A DNA stretch of 64,000 bases from Rugamonas fusca (GCF_014042365.1 NZ_JACEZS010000017.1:62001-126000), one strand, 5' to 3'; shown: positions 1-8,451, counted from the first letter of the stretch. A program made the numbers and translations. The notes: generated by a model not told the origin, from the sequence alone.

Positions 1-557
1 TCGTTCTAAAAGGCATTGACTACATCATCAAGCTGCTCGAGCGTCGCGAGAAGCGGGCGAAGGACCGGCAGGAAAAGATCTTCGCGCCGCTCTTCGCAGA
101 CCTGTGCAGCATCGACCAGAACTACAACCAGTTATTCCTATCTATTCAGCAATTATTTCCGTTCGACATCGAACCGCCCACCGCCAATACACAGGCTCAA
201 GTTAGGGCTGCATGTGAAAAGATTCGCGAGATGCGCGTGGCCTTCGCCAGCACCCGCCAGCGCATCAGTGCCGTTGCGTCGGAACTGCAGTTGATGGACG
301 AGTTGTCGCAAGCTGAGCGGGACTTCCTGCAAGCCGTAGTGGACTATTTACCCTGCGGCGAACTACGGCTACATGCCGAGGCACATGCAAACGCATCGGA
401 CATGACGCGAGCCACGCTTTTGCTGGACTTGCTTTACGAAAACCTCGAAGAACAGAACACGCGGCAGGTCGTCGATCGCACTGTAGCTATCAACAACAAA
501 CTCTGGAGAGAGGTTTGCCGTGCCTATTCCACGCTTTCTTACGCCGCTGCTGGATAG
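1..557 (+). CDS. Hypothetical helical protein, 3' part (5' end outside window)
   Basis: The reading frame is already open at base 3 and stops at 555-557, giving about 184 visible residues. They are rich in charged and Leu/Gln residues (KLLERREKRAKDRQEKIF near the visible start) and predict long helices or a coiled coil. I recognise no domain. The frame overlaps the start of the kinase gene by 38 bases, so the two are probably translationally coupled and may work together. The N-terminus, which could hold a membrane anchor, is not in the window. No function is assigned. Confidence 0.7.
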   Translation, partial: VLKGIDYIIKLLERREKRAKDRQEKIFAPLFADLCSIDQNYNQLFLSIQQLFPFDIEPPTANTQAQVRAACEKIREMRVAFASTRQRISAVASELQLMDELSQAERDFLQAVVDYLPCGELRLHAEAHANASDMTRATLLLDLLYENLEEQNTRQVVDRTVAINNKLWREVCRAYSTLSYAAAG

Positions 558-3405
558 GTTTACCCGGCCCGCAGCGCCGTTAATTGATCTGGAGCGCATG
601 CAGTTCATTGCTGCGAGGCCAGCACATTCGGGCCAACTCGGGCCGGTGTTACCACCCTTTCCCGACTTCTACAAACTCATGGATTGTCGCCAGCTAGCAG
701 ACACCGGCAAGGCGCAACTGTTCGTAGGCCGTGATCCTGAAGGACTGCAAAAGGTCATCAAATTCTGTCGCTTCCCTCGGAGCCCAGAGGAAGATTCACC
801 ACGTGCTGAGGAGATGGCTAACGCGCTGAAGATGAGCTTTTCAGAAGCTTACTCCCTGCCAGTTGATCGGGTCGCCAGTATCTGCCAGCATCCGCTAGAC
901 GCTGCTACGTATGGCTTCGCATACCAGATGCCGTTCTGCATCCATGGCAGCCTTGCAGATCACGCTGCTCATGGCTTTGCCTCACAGCACGAGGCTGTCG
1001 CAGTCGCGATGGCGACGCTTATCCCTTTGCTGTTGCTCAACGACCAGGGTGGCGCACACGGCGATATCAAGCCATCCAATATCCTTTATTGGGGGGGGGA
1101 GAACGCCAGCAGCAGAACGCAAGAAGGCCTCCGACTGGTCCTGGCCGACTTCGGAGCCTCCATTGACCTTCGGCATCGCGCGGGGACAGAACGGGACCTG
1201 CGGCGGGGTACGTTCCGGTACTGCGCGCCGGAGGCGCTTGCCGGTGCGTTACCCACGCACGCAGACGACATATGGGCGTGGGCAACCACTGTAATTGAGC
1301 TATTCCTACCTGCTGCACTGAGAGACCAGCGGACTGAAAACCATCGTCCCATTAAGCTTGACGATGTTCCCAAAGGTGCTATGCCAGACTGGCTGGCTTC
1401 AACCTTGCAGCGTTGTAGGGACCAGACCCCCCGCGATCGGCCTTCCGCCGATGTAGTGTTGGCCAGCTTCTTGGAGCATTGGGAGGTTGTGCGCGAACAG
1501 GGCGTGAGCCAACGGGCGCGCGGCAAGCCGGCGCTTGTCAACCCGCTGATCGACACGGAGGTGTCCATGAGGCGGTCCACAGGCACGCGGTTGTACGTCA
1601 ACTCGGGCATCGACATCGAGATAGCAACTGCCGGCCAACTGTTGATGTCCGGCGCAGATAGCGGCACGCAGAAGGCCATTGACCTGCTGTACAAAGCGCT
1701 GGTCGACGATGGTGCTGAGCGTTGCTTACTCGACCAGTTTCTAGACAACATGTGGCTGCCTGTCTACAGCCGCACCGCGAAGGAAAACGCGCACAAAATT
1801 TATCTGCCGGTACCGAACTCCAGCCTACGAGAGGGAGTTCAGCTGTACCTGAACGCATTGATCGCAAATGTACACGGGCACTTCGACAAGAGCACGCTGG
1901 AAACCCTGGAGCAGTTGGCAAACCGAATGCACGGGGCTCGCTGCGGCGAGCAGGTTCAGGCGCTCGGCCCTGACCTAGTTTATGCATTCGCAACTATCAA
2001 CCGCCCCGAGCTTGCCACCGACGCATTGGACCTACTCAACGACCAACAGCACACTTCGCAAACTATGTTGAGAGCACGCGCCTACGCCTTCATGGCGCGT
2101 GGTGCATTCATCGACGCTGTAAATCACTTTGGACTGGCTTTGCGGGTCTCGGACGGTGAGGTGGAGATCCGCCAGATCATCGAGTACGCGATCCTCGCGG
2201 CGGCCTGTGGTGGCAGATTGGGCACCCTGGCTGCAGGCGTCGAAGAGATGATGCAGAGCCCAACCTACAAGATGGCTACCGAGACGCTGCAGTTTCACCT
2301 AGCCGCCGCTTATCTGGCTGGTGACGAAGGCCTGTCTGTGCTGCACGCGCAAGCCCAGATTCTTAAGTCTGGAGCGTTCATGTCTAGAGCTACAACGATT
2401 GCCGAGCTATGGCTTGCAAGCGCCTGCTTGCTACGCCTGGGCGAACCGGCGCTCGCGGTGCGCTGTGCGTCGGCTGCCCTGCATGATCCGCGTTCGCTGC
2501 TGGGTACACAAACGGCGTTTCGCGCTGCGCTGGAATCGGTCCAAGGGGGCACAGCGCTAATTCCAGAAAGTAGCGCCAATGAAACAATACCTCTGGCTGT
2601 CGCGCGCGCTGCGGCCAGTGCTGGTAACTTGGAGCAGGCGTTGAGCGGCTTCATTGCCCTGCTGAAGGACACCGAACTTTCTGCTGCAACCCTGGTGGAG
2701 ATTGCCAAAGAAGCCAGCGAGCTGTTTGATCGCCATAAGCGCCACCACGAAGAACTGCAGGTCTACGCACAGTTGTTCTCGAGCCTGGAGCGATGTGCAT
2801 GCACAGGCGCCGAGCGCGCGGCCATGCGTCTGGCGGTGAACGAGTTGGCTACGCTGAAGCAACTCGGGCGTTGGGACGATCTTGTCGCGCTTGCGGCTTG
2901 TCGCTCTGTGTTCTTTGCCAGCTTCTCGACGGAGGCCAACGGCCCGGAAGCTGCGCGCTTCGAGTGGTACCTGTGCCATGGTTTTGAGGAACTGGGCAGG
3001 TACCCAGAAGTCGTCACGCAGTGCGACCGAGTAATCTCTTTGTGCCGGAGGTGGGAAACCGAAGAGACACGCGCAATACTGCAGCAGGCGTTGCGCTACA
3101 GAGGCGCAACGCTCAGCCAGCTGGGGCGAGAAGAGGAAGAGGCACATACGTATCTGCAGTACTTCGAGCTGCTTGCACTGGACCCGACTGACCAGGAAGA
3201 CGCAAGCAGCCGGATTGAGGTGCGCCTGTTACTCGTGCTGTTGCTGCTTCGCCAGGGACGCCGCGAAGAGGCGCTGACCCATATTGTCGCGGCGCAGGAG
3301 GAATTTGCTGCGGTGCCTGCCGGCTTGACATCGCGTGCCGTCGAGTCAATGTCTTCGATGCAAGCGCTGCTGAAAACATTGATGCAGGAGTCGCACGGCC
3401 GCTGA
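520..3405 (+). CDS. Serine/threonine protein kinase with C-terminal TPR-like region
   Basis: 961 aa from a GTG at 520, chosen because a purine-rich ribosome site (GGAGAGAGG, 505-513) precedes it by six bases. Residues about 55-310 carry protein-kinase motifs: the VIKF lysine, catalytic loop HGDIKPSNIL (Asp general base, Asn metal ligand), ADFG metal-binding motif, CAPE activation-segment end and the DDIW/E pattern of the F helix. The glycine-rich loop is weak. Residues from about 370 to the end are alpha-helical with TPR-like pairs (for example CHGFEELGRYPEVVTQCDRV). It should phosphorylate Ser/Thr on an unknown partner, with the repeats docking proteins. Kinase genes with overlapping small partners occur in stress and defence loci, but the upstream context is missing. 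A run of nine G lies inside the kinase domain. Confidence 0.85.
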   Translation: MPIPRFLTPLLDRFTRPAAPLIDLERMQFIAARPAHSGQLGPVLPPFPDFYKLMDCRQLADTGKAQLFVGRDPEGLQKVIKFCRFPRSPEEDSPRAEEMANALKMSFSEAYSLPVDRVASICQHPLDAATYGFAYQMPFCIHGSLADHAAHGFASQHEAVAVAMATLIPLLLLNDQGGAHGDIKPSNILYWGGENASSRTQEGLRLVLADFGASIDLRHRAGTERDLRRGTFRYCAPEALAGALPTHADDIWAWATTVIELFLPAALRDQRTENHRPIKLDDVPKGAMPDWLASTLQRCRDQTPRDRPSADVVLASFLEHWEVVREQGVSQRARGKPALVNPLIDTEVSMRRSTGTRLYVNSGIDIEIATAGQLLMSGADSGTQKAIDLLYKALVDDGAERCLLDQFLDNMWLPVYSRTAKENAHKIYLPVPNSSLREGVQLYLNALIANVHGHFDKSTLETLEQLANRMHGARCGEQVQALGPDLVYAFATINRPELATDALDLLNDQQHTSQTMLRARAYAFMARGAFIDAVNHFGLALRVSDGEVEIRQIIEYAILAAACGGRLGTLAAGVEEMMQSPTYKMATETLQFHLAAAYLAGDEGLSVLHAQAQILKSGAFMSRATTIAELWLASACLLRLGEPALAVRCASAALHDPRSLLGTQTAFRAALESVQGGTALIPESSANETIPLAVARAAASAGNLEQALSGFIALLKDTELSAATLVEIAKEASELFDRHKRHHEELQVYAQLFSSLERCACTGAERAAMRLAVNELATLKQLGRWDDLVALAACRSVFFASFSTEANGPEAARFEWYLCHGFEELGRYPEVVTQCDRVISLCRRWETEETRAILQQALRYRGATLSQLGREEEEAHTYLQYFELLALDPTDQEDASSRIEVRLLLVLLLLRQGRREEALTHIVAAQEEFAAVPAGLTSRAVESMSSMQALLKTLMQESHGR
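1091..1099 (+). repeat. Nine-G homopolymer inside the kinase catalytic domain
   Basis: Nine consecutive G residues follow the catalytic-loop codons and encode part of Trp-Gly-Gly-Glu. A one-base slip would shift frame and remove DFG, APE and all the TPR region. It is either a phase-variable switch or a place where sequencing error is likely; the frame as given is intact. Confidence 0.8.
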
Positions 3406-3562
3406 GGCCGTGCGCGTCTTGCCGGCGCACGCAGTCCACCCTGCAAATCGCCCCAGCTCAGCTCGTTGCACCTCGGCCATTGCCCCTAACCTCGCCTCTG
3501 CGCTCGCGCCCCGTGCTTTGCAAGGTTCACCTTTTGTCTTGCCTAGGCGTCTGGTAGGAAAG

Positions 3563-3686
3563 TTTCAATGATTTTGAGATTTTTTTAGGAAAATTTCAAT
3601 TATTTTGAGACGGCCGACCCGTTTCGTCTCACAAGTCGTGTTCAAGTCCTTGATTTATAAGGGGCAGAATTTCAAATATTTTGAGA
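3563..3686 (+). repeat. Three 17-bp imperfect direct repeats (iteron-like)
   Basis: TTTCAATGATTTTGAGA (3563-3579), TTTCAATTATTTTGAGA (3594-3610) and TTTCAAATATTTTGAGA (3670-3686) differ at one or two positions. The starts are 31 and 76 bp apart. They lie upstream of the methyltransferase-PLD-DUF3427 gene and could be operator sites or element-end repeats. Confidence 0.7.
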
Positions 3687-3711
3687 TCCTACAGCATTGT
3701 ATATGCTATGC

Positions 3712-3742
3712 AAAAGCCAACCGCTTGCGGTTGGCTTTTTTT
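3712..3742. terminator. Bidirectional rho-independent terminator
   Basis: A 13-bp stem (AAAAGCCAACCGC pairing with GCGGTTGGCTTTT) with a minimal loop is followed by T residues on the plus strand and by the complementary A run on the other side, so it can act in both directions. It separates the kinase unit from the next gene. Confidence 0.85.
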
Positions 3743-3812
3743 GCTTTTTGGTCATACCATGCGAGTAACGTAAAGAAAAATGCAATAACGACAAATCTCC
3801 TTTCGCCACTAC

Positions 3813-6800
3813 ATGACCAGCACACTCGCTTACTACAATCAAAATGCGGAAGTCTTCTACGCCAACACCGTTGATGTCGATATGTCGGGGTTACATGACC
3901 GATTCTTGTCGACGGTAAGTCCAGGTGGAATGGTCCTAGATGCGGGTTGTGGTTCTGGTCGAGATGCCAGGGCATTTCGCGAAAGAGGGTTTCGCGTTGA
4001 AGCGTTTGATGGATCAACAGAACTGGCCCGGTTGGCATCTGAGCACATTGGCATTCAAGTCACCGTGCGTCAATTCTCAGAGGTCCGAGAACATTCCTGC
4101 TATGACGGGATATGGGCATGCGCGAGCCTACTTCACCTACCGCAAGAAGAAATCTCTTCTGCGCTGCAGCGCCTTTGGAACGCCCTCAAACCGGGCGCCA
4201 CGTTTTACCTGAGCTTTAAACTCGGCGTTGGCGAGCGCGTGCAAGACGGCCGTCACTTCACCGATGTTAGCGAAGATCAGCTACAAGGCTGGTTATCGAC
4301 ACTCCCCGATTTCGAACGCGCCGATTACTGGCAAACGGCAGACCAACGTCCCGGCCGTTCGGAGCGCTGGCTCAACGCGATCGCGTTTCGCGCAAAGACC
4401 GCTAAGGATAAGCTGGTCACTGGCGCCGATGATCCATTCTTGCCACACATTAGCGCGGCGATCAATCACGCCACGGATATCGACATGGCTGTCGCGTTCA
4501 TCAAAACGACTGGCTTGCGTCTCCTGCTGCCGGACCTTCAGAGCGCATTAGCTGGCGACGCCAAACGGGAAATCGAACCCGCGCGGGTCCGCGTTTTGAC
4601 CAGCGATTATCTCGACGTCACCGATCCGGAGGCGTTACGGCTACTCATGCTGCTTCAAGAACAAGGCGCGCAAGTGAAAGTGTACGAATCAGCTGGCGGC
4701 AGCTTTCACCTAAAAGCCTACCTGTTCGCGCGATACGACGGCGCGGACGGTCTCACCGGCACGGCCTTCATTGGCTCAAGCAACATCAGCAGACAGGCAC
4801 TTCAAAATGGCTTGGAGTGGAATTACCGCGTGGACTATCCAGGCGATAGCGGTTTCTTGGAAGCGCGTGCCAGGTTCGAGGAACTATTTGCGCACATCCG
4901 CAGCGTCCCGCTAACCGATGCTTGGATCGCGCAATATGAAGACGTCACGTGCGCCGCCGTTTATGCCGGCTCTCAGCTAAGTCGCGCGGACGCGCTGGAG
5001 CGCCTGAAAGACGGACGACTAGCCATCATCTTCTCGGTTGATTTGTTCAACGAGGGCGTCGACCTACCTGAAATCGACACCGTCATGATGCTGCGGCCAA
5101 CTGAATCGAAAATTCTTTTCCTGCAGCAGCTTGGCCGAGGTTTACGCAAATGCGTCGGCAAGGAAAAGCTGGTCATCTTGGACTTCATCGGCAACCACAA
5201 GAGCTTCCTGCACAAGCCGCAGGGGTTGTTCGAGTTCGACGCGAACTACAAACGTCTAGCGAAATTCGCGCGCGATTACGAAACCGATAAGCTGGCGCTT
5301 CCAGAAGGCTGCTACGTCAACTATGACCTGCGCCTCATTGACTTCCTCAAATCGCTCGACAGCGACGGCATCAGGAACGATTACCAGGCAATGCGCGATA
5401 CCTTGGGACGACGCCCAACGCTCGCAGAGTTCTATCGGGGTGGCGCCAGCATGCAATCGATGCGCAACGACTACGGCAGTTGGTTCCAGCTCGTGGAAGC
5501 GATGGATGACCTTGATGATGACGAGCGAACGATCACATCCGTGCATCGCGGCTTCTTCCGCGAGATTGAAATAACGGCCATGTCGAAAAGCTTCAAGATG
5601 GTGCTACTCGAAGCGTTTCAGGAATTGAACGGTTGGACCGTCCCGCCCACCACACAGACGTTGGCGGCTGCATCTTGGAGGGTGCTGCAACGTCGCCGCA
5701 AGCTGCTGGCGGACTTGCCGAACACCCAGCGACAACTGCAAGACGGCACGACCAGCGCCTGGCATCGCTACTGGCTCGATAATCCGGTGAATGCGTGGAT
5801 CGGCGGCAACCGAGCGACAAAGAACAATTCATACTTCCGCGTTACTGATGGAGTATTCCAGCCTTCGTTCAAAGTCGCGCCTGAGCTTGCGCAAAAGTTC
5901 GCGCCGATGATCCAAGAGTTGGTGGATTATCGCCTCGCGAGCTATGAGGTCCGTCTTGGCACCGAGGACATCCCTGACAACGTCATCCCAATCGACCGAG
6001 CCGCAAAGGCCAGCGGACGTGTTGAGCTTCCTTATTTTCCCAATCTCAAAATCGCCTGCGGCCACTTCAAGACTGGCACTGCCGATGCAGAAGAATACCG
6101 CGCGCTTGGCCCGTCCTACGGCCGCCTAGATCCCGAGCGGCACTTCATCGCCCGTGCGGCGGGAAATTCGATGAACGGAGGAAAACACCCCATTCAAGAC
6201 GGCGACTACCTGCTTTTGGAATTCATCACTCCTACCCGAGCTGGCTCTATCACGGGCGCGGTCATGGCGATCGAACGGCAGGACGAAACTGGCGAAAGCA
6301 GCCAATATCTCTTGCGCACCGTCCTCAAATCACCGGAGGGCGGGTATATCCTGCGCGCAAATAACCCCGACTATGAGGATTTGCCCGCGACCGAGGACAT
6401 GCGGACGTTGGCCCGGTTGAAGGACGTGATCAATCCGTTGGACCTCGCGATCGGCCAGGCGTTTATGCGCGAAGAGATACCGGCATTGTTCGGTGACGAG
6501 TTCAGTGTCGGCAAATGGAACGTCGGCCATATTTCGTTAGCCGACCAGAAAGCGGCCGTACTGCTAGTAACGATCAATAAGCAAGGTAAGGCGGTAGATC
6601 ATCGATACATGGATCATTGGATCGATGACAAAACTTTCCATTGGCAAAGCCAGAACGCGACCACGCCGACCAACAAAAAAGGGCGGGAAATAATAGATCA
6701 TGAGAAAACTGGTACGACCATCCATCTGTTTGTTCGTGAAAACAGACTTCTAAATGGAAAAGCGGCACCGTTTATCTATCATGGCTCCGTACAGTACAGG

Positions 6801-6854
6801 AGCCATTCGGGAAGTGCGCCGACGAGTGTAGTTTTCGAGCTAAGGGACAGCTAG
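3813..6854 (+). CDS. Methyltransferase-PLD-helicase(C)-S24-DUF3427 fusion lacking the helicase ATPase core
   Basis: 1,013 aa. Residues about 1-190 are a class I SAM methyltransferase (VLDAGCGSGRDARAF). Residues 195-370 are a phospholipase-D-type nuclease domain (HLKAYLF and GSSNISRQ). From residue 376 the helicase C-terminal half begins abruptly: FNEGVDLPEIDTV is motif V and FLQQLGRGLR is motif VI. Family members with PLD, superfamily-2 helicase and DUF3427 carry about 300 residues with Walker A and DExx boxes between these parts; here they are absent without loss of frame. Residues about 770-860 form an S24/LexA-like peptidase (GNSM serine, VLKSPEGG lysine), and the C-terminus is DUF3427-like (GKWNVGHI, FHWQSQN). 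Such proteins are found in DNA-processing and defence contexts. ATP-dependent activity is not expected from this version. Called with confidence for domains, not for role. Confidence 0.85.
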   Translation: MTSTLAYYNQNAEVFYANTVDVDMSGLHDRFLSTVSPGGMVLDAGCGSGRDARAFRERGFRVEAFDGSTELARLASEHIGIQVTVRQFSEVREHSCYDGIWACASLLHLPQEEISSALQRLWNALKPGATFYLSFKLGVGERVQDGRHFTDVSEDQLQGWLSTLPDFERADYWQTADQRPGRSERWLNAIAFRAKTAKDKLVTGADDPFLPHISAAINHATDIDMAVAFIKTTGLRLLLPDLQSALAGDAKREIEPARVRVLTSDYLDVTDPEALRLLMLLQEQGAQVKVYESAGGSFHLKAYLFARYDGADGLTGTAFIGSSNISRQALQNGLEWNYRVDYPGDSGFLEARARFEELFAHIRSVPLTDAWIAQYEDVTCAAVYAGSQLSRADALERLKDGRLAIIFSVDLFNEGVDLPEIDTVMMLRPTESKILFLQQLGRGLRKCVGKEKLVILDFIGNHKSFLHKPQGLFEFDANYKRLAKFARDYETDKLALPEGCYVNYDLRLIDFLKSLDSDGIRNDYQAMRDTLGRRPTLAEFYRGGASMQSMRNDYGSWFQLVEAMDDLDDDERTITSVHRGFFREIEITAMSKSFKMVLLEAFQELNGWTVPPTTQTLAAASWRVLQRRRKLLADLPNTQRQLQDGTTSAWHRYWLDNPVNAWIGGNRATKNNSYFRVTDGVFQPSFKVAPELAQKFAPMIQELVDYRLASYEVRLGTEDIPDNVIPIDRAAKASGRVELPYFPNLKIACGHFKTGTADAEEYRALGPSYGRLDPERHFIARAAGNSMNGGKHPIQDGDYLLLEFITPTRAGSITGAVMAIERQDETGESSQYLLRTVLKSPEGGYILRANNPDYEDLPATEDMRTLARLKDVINPLDLAIGQAFMREEIPALFGDEFSVGKWNVGHISLADQKAAVLLVTINKQGKAVDHRYMDHWIDDKTFHWQSQNATTPTNKKGREIIDHEKTGTTIHLFVRENRLLNGKAAPFIYHGSVQYRSHSGSAPTSVVFELRDS

Positions 6855-7173
6855 CCTCAACTTACCGAGCTGACAAATACGTTCGGCGCCCAACCCGTTA
6901 CCGTCGTGTTTGGCGAACGCTTCACAAACGTGGTTAGTTAAAACCCGCCCCCGCACACACAAAAACCCTTGCACGTCCGCGCAGTCGCGCTACAAATGGT
7001 GCAGTTGTTACAGCTGGTCCGGTGCCGGCTGCTGGGCCACGACGATCTCAATTCGGCGCTCGTAGTGCCTGTCGCCCGCACCGGCCAACCGCGGGAACAC
7101 TTCGGATTTTTAATTATTCAGACAGAAATAATAATCTAGCATTACTTTCGAAAAAATTTGTAACGCTATGACC
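6855..7173. other. Gap with gene debris, transition to low GC
   Basis: No intact gene. GC-rich sequence to about 7,100 contains a short open minus-strand segment (listed as an OmpA-like remnant); after about 7,100 the DNA becomes AT-rich. This marks one end of the low-GC immunity-gene region. Confidence 0.5.
7008..7101 (-). pseudogene. Remnant of the 3' end of an OmpA-like domain gene
   Basis: About 30 codons on the minus strand end at a TAA (7008-7010) and read GDRHYERRIEIVVAQQPAP before the stop. The R-R-x-E-I-V tail resembles the last strand of OmpA/MotB peptidoglycan-binding domains (compare NRRVEIVI). The frame is closed upstream by a stop, so only the tail survives. The source gene is not in the window. 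It could have been a T6SS-linked OmpA-domain protein, but that is a guess. Confidence 0.35.
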
Positions 7174-7410
7174 TCAGGACCATCTGTCTTTCCCTCTTCC
7201 ATATTCCTCGCGGCTGATCTCGTCACCTCCCAGCAAGGCATCATTGAATAATCGGTTATCATATGGAACTGGATGCAAGCTCTCATCTTTTCCGTAAAAA
7301 CGAACATAGATTTTTTTCGTTACATGGTCCCAACGGAACATCACTTCCTCAATAAAATAATCGACAAATATATCCTCGCGCGTAAACCGCTCTCCTTTAT
7401 CGATTGGCAT
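7174..7410 (-). CDS. Small hypothetical protein, possible immunity protein
   Basis: 78 aa if started at the ATG at 7410, which has AGGG six bases upstream and begins seven bases after the stop of the preceding gene. Acidic and aromatic-rich (DIFVDYFIEEVMFRW, VRFYGKDE), soluble, no signal peptide. It follows a zinc-ribbon-like gene in the array downstream of a T6SS toxin, so an immunity or accessory role is likely by position only. Family not recognised. Confidence 0.5.
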   Translation of the reverse strand: MPIDKGERFTREDIFVDYFIEEVMFRWDHVTKKIYVRFYGKDESLHPVPYDNRLFNDALLGGDEISREEYGRGKDRWS

Positions 7411-7417
7411 GATAGCC

Positions 7418-7870
7418 CTAGGCAATTCGCTGCCACAGTCCATTGTACTGTCGCTCCGGCTCAACTAATGTCCAAAGAGCGCCGCACGACGTGCATTCAT
7501 AATATGCATCTGGGCCAAGTTGAGTACCGTCAGGCTGAAACCATTTTGGCCGTTTTATTTGTATAAGCTGTCCACTTTTTAAAGTCGCCTCAACTCTACG
7601 CGCATACAACAATTGTTCAGCCCTAGAGTCGAATATTTTCTGCTCACCCAACTGAGCACATCGCGAACAGGAAGGTACCAGATTCGCGATGCTGGACATG
7701 ACGGTCTGTATATTACGACTCTTTAGTTTCAAGATGGGGCCAGGCGAGTATTGCGGTGCCAAGCGCGAACGGTTTTGGCTGACCCAATCACGAAATGCCT
7801 CCGGATTAACTTCCCCCCTTCGGAATGCTCGTAATTGATCAGCAATGTCTTTATCAAGTTGACACATCAT
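7418..7870 (-). CDS. Hypothetical protein with paired CxxC motifs, immunity-array member
   Basis: 150 aa from the ATG at 7870, which has AAAGGA about 11 bases upstream; the open frame continues further upstream into copied tssG sequence, which I treat as a chance joining. It has CSRC and CTSC pairs, suggesting one zinc ribbon, and ends in WTLVEPERQYNGLWQRIA. The LVEPERQ element occurs again in a decayed copy near 9,830. Short zinc-ribbon proteins beside polymorphic toxins are often immunity proteins; no direct evidence here. Confidence 0.55.
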   Translation of the reverse strand: MMCQLDKDIADQLRAFRRGEVNPEAFRDWVSQNRSRLAPQYSPGPILKLKSRNIQTVMSSIANLVPSCSRCAQLGEQKIFDSRAEQLLYARRVEATLKSGQLIQIKRPKWFQPDGTQLGPDAYYECTSCGALWTLVEPERQYNGLWQRIA

Positions 7871-7954
7871 TTTGCTTTTGTTCCTTTCAGAGGAAGCACC
7901 CATGAATCGCTCCATGACTTCCTCGAGCCCAAGAGCTAATGCATGTCCCCGCTT

Positions 7955-8002
7955 GAAGGCGCGTGGGCCGTCGTCCTGCTGGTCGTGCCGCCAGGCGGCG
8001 AT
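7955..8002 (-). pseudogene. 48-bp displaced copy of tssG
   Basis: This block matches 17894-17941 inside tssG at 47 of 48 bases in the same orientation and codes for the same stretch, AAWRHDQQDDGPRAF. Flanks do not match beyond a few more bases. It is a fragment carried about 10 kb from the intact gene, presumably by recombination during rearrangement of the effector/immunity region. Confidence 0.75.
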
Positions 8003-8091
8003 GCACTCGGTGTGCCCCAGTGCGATCTTGCAGTAGCTCGATGATCGCGGGGGTAGTTCGGCGAGCCACTCCTTCAGTGTGTCGCGCGCTA

Positions 8092-8334
8092 CTATTCGAT
8101 TTCCAACGTATGCCCCCCAAGCTCGAAGTCCGCCCGTATGTCATCAATCACATCTGCTATTTCTCGTTCGGTCAAGTCAACATCTTGATTTGGGTAGTCC
8201 CAATGCTTGATTTGGTTTGACGATATTGCAAACCCAATTTTATCACCCGCAGGGAAAAACATTTCCCCGGGCACAGTAACAGTCTTCCCAGCCAACGCTA
8301 CCTTGATACTTCCTCTTGAGACCTCCAAAATCAT
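8092..8334 (-). CDS. Imm74-like immunity protein
   Basis: 80 aa. The start MILEVSRGSIKV, the central IKHWDYP and the C-terminal TLEIE match the pattern I know for the Imm74 family of polymorphic-toxin immunity proteins. Its cognate toxin is not visible, so it may be an orphan defence against neighbours' toxins. The ATG at 8332-8334 is preceded on its own strand by a run of nine G, one base away, in place of a normal ribosome site. Confidence 0.6.
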   Translation of the reverse strand: MILEVSRGSIKVALAGKTVTVPGEMFFPAGDKIGFAISSNQIKHWDYPNQDVDLTEREIADVIDDIRADFELGGHTLEIE

Positions 8335-8335
8335 T

Positions 8336-8344
8336 CCCCCCCCC
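8336..8344 (-). repeat. Nine-G tract one base before the Imm74-like start codon
   Basis: On the minus strand the sequence reads GC, nine G, A, ATG. Length changes here would alter ribosome binding without changing the protein. It is the second nine-G tract in the window. Confidence 0.75.
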
Positions 8345-8451
8345 GCATAAAATTCCGTTTCCGTCCTTAGTGCAGGGACAATAGCAATAATTCTTTCAAT
8401 CCGACGGTTTCTTTTTCAAAGCCGGTAATTCCGTTGTTTCCCATACATAGC

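Larger units (their letters stand above)
3406..3812. other. 407-bp intergenic region with direct repeats and a terminator
   Basis: No convincing gene. GC content drops sharply after about 3,540. The gap holds three 17-bp direct repeats and a strong bidirectional hairpin, listed separately. The short T-arm-like string GTTCAAGTCC near 3,640 could be a tRNA 3'-end relic such as integration leaves, but no acceptor stem is visible. Confidence 0.6.

Noticed and set aside
3636..3662. Possible tRNA 3' fragment (GTTCAAGTCC)
   Set aside because: No acceptor stem, anticodon arm or CCA seen; too short to call.
3605..3874. 89-codon frame between the kinase and the fusion gene
   Set aside because: It crosses the terminator hairpin and direct repeats and overlaps the next gene; no ribosome site.
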